Of a stretch of DNA of 64,000 nucleotides, positions 60,824 to 64,000 are shown one piece after another (within the stretch, counting starts at the first letter, position 1; the number at the start of each line of letters is the position of its first letter). Under the pieces are notes generated by a model, which was given only the letters and a program-made list of their open reading frames with translations, did not search any database and was not told the DNA's origin. Source of the stretch: an uncultured Clostridium sp. (GTDB lineage Bacteria; Bacillota_I; Bacilli_A; RF39; UBA660); contig CAMKPE010000001.1 of the NCBI GenBank assembly GCA_946414595.1, forward strand, positions 110,917 through 174,916, written 5' to 3'. Made by a program: the position numbers and the translations under genes.

Positions 60824-62287
60824 ATGAATTATATAGAAAAGAAATATCTTGTCGCAAAAATGAGAAAGGAACTTGAAGATAAGTTTGATCCTTTACAAAT
60901 AAAAAAGAGACTAGAAAACTATAGACAAATATATACTAGACAAAATGGTCCAATCGATGATTTTTATGAAAACTTATGTATAGGATTATCCGATATAGAT
61001 AAGATTCCTGATCCAAGAGTTACTAATCTTATTACAAGATTAAATGACTCTCAAGATGAGAAAACACAACTATTTAAAACATTCTTACAAAACTTGGTAA
61101 TTAATTTAAAGATTAATCCAAGTGAGAAGATGATTCAAAAGATTTACAGTGTTTTAGAAACTCGTGGTGATGAGATAGTATGTACAAATGATAATTTATC
61201 TTTAATTAATTCAATGAGTTATTGTTGCTTAATAAATGATTTAATAAGACTTGGATTCGTTGATAAAGCAGAAGTATTATTTGATAAAATACTTGATGGA
61301 AATATAAGTGTTGAAGAAGAAATAATTGAGATAATAAGTATATTAAGAAAACATCAAGATTTTAAAGGACAAGAAATGCTTCCTAGTGCAATTGATGCTT
61401 ATGAAAAATATTTTCTTGGAGGAAATAAAGAAGTAATACTTGATAACTTAAGAAAAATGCTAATAATGGTTGATATCCATCGTTTAAAATTTAGAAAAAC
61501 ATCAGATTGTTCTCATTACATATCAAATCCACCAACAGTATATTTAAATGATGTTATTAATGATGAAATAACTGTTTTCCATGAATTTGGTCATGTAATG
61601 GATGAATATTTTAGTAATAGAAGTTATGATGAATCAAATGAAGAATTATATAGAAATGCAAGAAATAAAGCAAATAGAAGTAGATCTTTTGCTCATAACT
61701 TAGTAGCAATCAATGAAATGATGCTTGAAACAAAGCAAAATGCTTATGAAGTATATGATGAAGTTATGGAAGAAAGATATGGAAGTAAAGAAAATATTTA
61801 TTTAGAATTCTATAAATATATTCATTATGTAATAAAAACATTTGGACTTAAAAACTTACTAGAATCTTTTGGAGTTAGCGAAGATAATTTAGATTCTATC
61901 TTAGAAGAATATAGTAAAAGAGAATTAAATGAATTTGAACTTGCAAAAGAAGTATATGAACTTGATAAAAGAAATTTTGCACAAAGATATTGGAGAACTA
62001 AGAAAGAATGCTGTGTATCTGATATAGTATCAGCAGTATTTAAAACAAGAAATATCTTTATTAACAATGATAAAAATAGACTTATGATAGCACATGATAG
62101 TGATTATTATTATGAAACAGAAGGTGCATCTATGGCTGAAGTATTAGCAAATTATAATGCATTAAAAGTTATTGGAGCAGAAGATATGATATTAATGCTT
62201 AGATCAATGTTTGGTGATGAATTTGTTGATGCTATAGATAGTAAATACAGTACTGTTCCAACAGTAAGAAAAGCAAGGAGGATTTAA
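60824..62287 (+). CDS. Zinc metalloprotease-like protein (HEFGH), unknown family
   Basis: A 487-residue soluble protein. The zinc-binding HExxH helix is ITVFHEFGHVMDEYFSNRSY near residue 260; a downstream helix with NEMMLETKQNAYE could supply the third ligand Glu. There is no signal peptide, so it acts inside the cell if active. It recalls M3 or gluzincin peptidases, but length and flanks do not fit oligopeptidase F. GTGGTGATG precedes the ATG. Its stop overlaps the next start (TAATG). Confidence 0.75.
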   Translation: MNYIEKKYLVAKMRKELEDKFDPLQIKKRLENYRQIYTRQNGPIDDFYENLCIGLSDIDKIPDPRVTNLITRLNDSQDEKTQLFKTFLQNLVINLKINPSEKMIQKIYSVLETRGDEIVCTNDNLSLINSMSYCCLINDLIRLGFVDKAEVLFDKILDGNISVEEEIIEIISILRKHQDFKGQEMLPSAIDAYEKYFLGGNKEVILDNLRKMLIMVDIHRLKFRKTSDCSHYISNPPTVYLNDVINDEITVFHEFGHVMDEYFSNRSYDESNEELYRNARNKANRSRSFAHNLVAINEMMLETKQNAYEVYDEVMEERYGSKENIYLEFYKYIHYVIKTFGLKNLLESFGVSEDNLDSILEEYSKRELNEFELAKEVYELDKRNFAQRYWRTKKECCVSDIVSAVFKTRNIFINNDKNRLMIAHDSDYYYETEGASMAEVLANYNALKVIGAEDMILMLRSMFGDEFVDAIDSKYSTVPTVRKARRI

Positions 62288-62499
62288 TGGAAAAAGCATT
62301 AGTAGTATCCATTCTTGAAGATACTTATTTAAAAAACGTAAAAGAAAAAGATGACGATAGTAAGAAATACTTTCCACCTAACTGGGATGAGTATTCACTT
62401 GATGATAAATTAATTATGTTAGGAGATGCAATATCTAAAAAAGAAATAATTAGTTATGAAGAGGAAACTATCGAATTAAATAATAATCAAAGACTTTAA
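62287..62499 (+). CDS. Small acidic protein coupled to the protease-like gene
   Basis: A 70-residue acidic protein (DDDSKKYFPPNWDEYSLDDK, AISKKEIISYEEETIEL) without motif. AAGGAGG lies at the end of the upstream gene and the starts overlap by one base. It could modulate the protease-like protein (inference from coupling). Confidence 0.7.
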   Translation: MEKALVVSILEDTYLKNVKEKDDDSKKYFPPNWDEYSLDDKLIMLGDAISKKEIISYEEETIELNNNQRL

Positions 62500-62513
62500 A
62501 AAAGTCTTTTTTT
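62489..62513 (+). terminator. Terminator containing the stop codon of the 62287 gene
   Basis: A perfect 9-bp stem (62489-62497 with 62501-62509) with a 3-base loop and T7; TAA at 62497-62499. Confidence 0.8.
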
Positions 62514-62546
62514 GTGATATATTATAAAAGAGAGAAGGAAGATAAT

Positions 62547-62924
62547 ATGAGAGAATTTGTAATTAAAAAATGCAATAAGTGTGGAGCAATAGTAAAAGTA
62601 ATTGAAGATTGTAATTGTGATGATTGTGGTATTGTTTGCTGTGGAGAAAAAATGGGTGCGTTAAAAGCTAACTCAACTGATGGAGCAGTAGAAAAACATG
62701 TTCCAACATATGAAATAAATGGTGATGAAATAACAGTTAAAGTTAATCATGTTATGGATGAAGATCATTATATTGAATGGATTAGCGCAGCATCAGAAGA
62801 CGCTGAAATAGTTAAATATTTTAAACCAGGAGAAGAACCAGTACTTAAATGTAAATATGTTAAAGGAATGGTTTTATATGCTTATTGTAATAAACATGGT
62901 TTATGGAAAGCTGAAACAAAATAA
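62547..62924 (+). CDS. dfx: Desulfoferrodoxin (superoxide reductase)
   Basis: A 125-residue protein that reduces superoxide without making oxygen, typical of anaerobes. The N-terminal desulforedoxin-type site has KKCNKCGAIVKV and VCCGEKMG (C-x2-C and CC), and the catalytic iron ligands are in EKHVP, NHVM, DHYIEW and YCNKHGLWKA. An upstream ATG 62514 is excluded by GAAGGAAG at the proper distance from ATG 62547. Monocistronic. Confidence 0.95.
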   Translation: MREFVIKKCNKCGAIVKVIEDCNCDDCGIVCCGEKMGALKANSTDGAVEKHVPTYEINGDEITVKVNHVMDEDHYIEWISAASEDAEIVKYFKPGEEPVLKCKYVKGMVLYAYCNKHGLWKAETK

Positions 62925-62944
62925 AGAGCACTTGCTCTTTTTTT
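62923..62944 (+). terminator. Terminator overlapping the desulfoferrodoxin stop
   Basis: A 7-bp stem (62923-62929 with 62934-62940) starting in the TAA stop, followed by T8; extended -10 TGGTATAAT at 62952-62960 for the next gene. Confidence 0.8.
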
Positions 62945-62988
62945 CGTTTTGTGGTATAATATGCAACTAATTAAGGGGGGCTATATAT

Positions 62989-63678
62989 ATGTATTTACCA
63001 AGATTTATTAATCCAAGCGTTTTAAGAAGAAGAGATTTATTTAAATACGAAAGAAAAAATGAATTTGATGGGAAAGTGTTTTTAACAACAAAACAAATAA
63101 GAGAAGCTAGATATAATAAAATGTATAATGCTTTAAGAAGATTATCTAGTAAGGGAGTAGTAGAGAAATTTCAAGATGCTACATCACTTGCAATAATTGA
63201 GGATCAAGCTAATGAAAAGCAAATGGTAGAATTTTTTGACTTATTTAATTTATTAAGCTTCGGTGGATTTGATTACTATCATGTAACTCCAATTGGAGAA
63301 ATTCTTGATGAAAATGATAGTATCGTAGGAATGAAGAGTACTGATACTGTATTTATTAATAGAGATCATTTAGATAAATTAAGACAAACAGTAGAATGTA
63401 TCTCATCACTTGGATTCATTACTTATAAAGATGATCAAGATAGAACTCAATATTCTATTTGGAATATAGGAACAAATAACAGAATTGATTTAGTACCATT
63501 TAAAAGATATCAAAAAGGAATAGAAGTTGTAGAAGATAATGCTTTAGAATCTGATGATCCAACAGTATTATATGTTTATGAAGGGGCTCATGATGAAATA
63601 CCTTTCAAATCATTATCTATAATAGGAAACGAATATAGTAAAGAAGAAAAAATTTACGTTAAGAAATTAGGAAAATAA
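62989..63678 (+). CDS. Cytosolic protein of unknown function
   Basis: A 229-residue soluble protein (LPRFINPSVLRRRDLFKYER, FNLLSFGGFDYYHVTPIGEI). No motif recognised. Its ribosome site, AAGGGGGGC, is unusually G-rich and complementary to the CCCCC of the small RNA at 41076-41221, a possible antisense target. Own extended -10 promoter. Confidence 0.75.
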   Translation: MYLPRFINPSVLRRRDLFKYERKNEFDGKVFLTTKQIREARYNKMYNALRRLSSKGVVEKFQDATSLAIIEDQANEKQMVEFFDLFNLLSFGGFDYYHVTPIGEILDENDSIVGMKSTDTVFINRDHLDKLRQTVECISSLGFITYKDDQDRTQYSIWNIGTNNRIDLVPFKRYQKGIEVVEDNALESDDPTVLYVYEGAHDEIPFKSLSIIGNEYSKEEKIYVKKLGK

Positions 63679-63701
63679 AAAGAGGAATTATTCCTCTTTT
63701 T
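63677..63701. terminator. Bidirectional terminator between the 62989 gene and the YhcC-like gene
   Basis: A perfect 11-bp stem (63677-63687 with 63691-63701), loop TTA, A and T flanks; it starts in the stop codon of the plus-strand gene. Confidence 0.85.
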
Positions 63702-63999
63702 TTATGCCTTGATATGAATCTCTTCTTACCATTTCTTTATCTATATCATTTAATACACAGAATTTCTTAGTTAACCAGAAAGGTTCAATTAAATCATCGA
63801 TACTAGGATCTCCTGTAATTCTATTTATTACTATTTCTTCTCTTAGGTATTCTAATTGATCACATACGATATCAACATATTCTTTTTTATCTAATACATG
63901 AAATTTTTCTTTTTGATACATTTGCTCTAAGGCTGTTCCTTTTAGTATATGAAGCATATGTATTTTAATACCCCATATATCAAGTTTATTTAAGTACTT
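63688..63999 (-). CDS. C-terminal part of a YhcC/YtqA-type radical SAM protein (TIGR01212; 5' end outside window)
   Basis: The frame is open to the window end; the first internal ATG (63957) is not the real start. The visible 103 residues match the end of the TIGR01212 family, elongator-3-like radical SAM proteins: WGIKIHMLHILKGTALEQMY, VCDQLEYLREEIVINRITGD and KEMVRRDSYQGIKK. The radical SAM core with its Cys lies outside. Function of the family is not established, though tRNA or peptide modification has been suggested. Confidence 0.88.
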   Translation of the reverse strand, partial: KYLNKLDIWGIKIHMLHILKGTALEQMYQKEKFHVLDKKEYVDIVCDQLEYLREEIVINRITGDPSIDDLIEPFWLTKKFCVLNDIDKEMVRRDSYQGIKKEE

Positions 64000-64000
64000 A

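Noticed and set aside
1..64000. Mycoplasma-type genetic code (TGA = Trp), suggested by the AT content
   Set aside because: TGA ends the 28367-29827 and 40078-40269 genes exactly at overlapping starts, and the large genes need no TGA read-through.

Overview
The window looks like a chromosome segment of an uncultured, very AT-rich, strictly anaerobic Gram-positive bacterium, most plausibly a gut Bacilli-related lineage such as RF39 (inference). The evidence is RNase Y plus RNase J, a class B sortase, lipoprotein and prepilin-type signals, a pyruvate:ferredoxin oxidoreductase and a desulfoferrodoxin. The order rodZ-like / pgsA / recA / rny matches the Bacillus ymfM-pgsA-cinA-recA-rny block, without cinA. 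TGA closes at least two genes (ends at 29827 and 40078), so this is the standard bacterial code and not the Mycoplasma code. No rRNA, tRNA, CRISPR array, insertion sequence or phage was seen.

Layout. 1-6.2 kb: housekeeping block (rodZ-like fragment, pgsA, recA with an SOS box, rny, a membrane protein, RNase J). 6.3-12.4 kb (minus strand): cell-wall operon of a dockerin-bearing glucosaminidase, a membrane-anchored cohesin-like protein and an LCP protein with PASTA domains. 12.6-25.2 kb: three very large surface proteins; the second and third begin with type IV prepilin signals and end in Cys-rich repeat arrays. 25.3-30.8 kb: five-gene glycan operon (GT4, Alg14-like/Alg13-like pair, multi-membrane protein, GT2). 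30.9-36.3 kb: pyruvate:ferredoxin oxidoreductase, DHH phosphoesterase, sortase B. 36.3-44.5 kb: recG, small membrane or coat-like proteins, an InlB-repeat lipoprotein, an SDR, an XRE regulator and two putative structured ncRNAs. 44.6-56.3 kb: mostly uncharacterised proteins, with a GT2 synthase, CYTH, YbaK, GNAT, DUF362 and YitT proteins. 56.3-58.7 kb (minus strand): two radical SAM/SPASM-type enzymes preceded by two very short ORFs, a candidate undescribed RiPP locus. 58.8-64 kb: Lys/Glu-rich helical membrane protein, small alarmone synthetase, zinc protease, desulfoferrodoxin and the end of a YhcC-type radical SAM protein.

How the parts may work together. The wall operon, the large Cys/Thr/Asn-rich surface proteins and the adjacent glycosyltransferase operon look like one envelope-building region: the cohesin-like membrane protein could hold the dockerin-tagged hydrolase at the surface, and the glycan operon could decorate wall or surface proteins (inference). 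Genes are closely packed. Intrinsic terminators often include the stop codon in the hairpin, and extended -10 promoters (TGnTATAAT) frequently follow within a few bases.

The most novel items are the radical SAM locus with its 32-residue CCxCxC peptide and 10-codon ORF, the giant pilin-like proteins, the autolysin cohesin/dockerin pair, and two candidate small RNAs that share complementary C-rich and G-rich segments.
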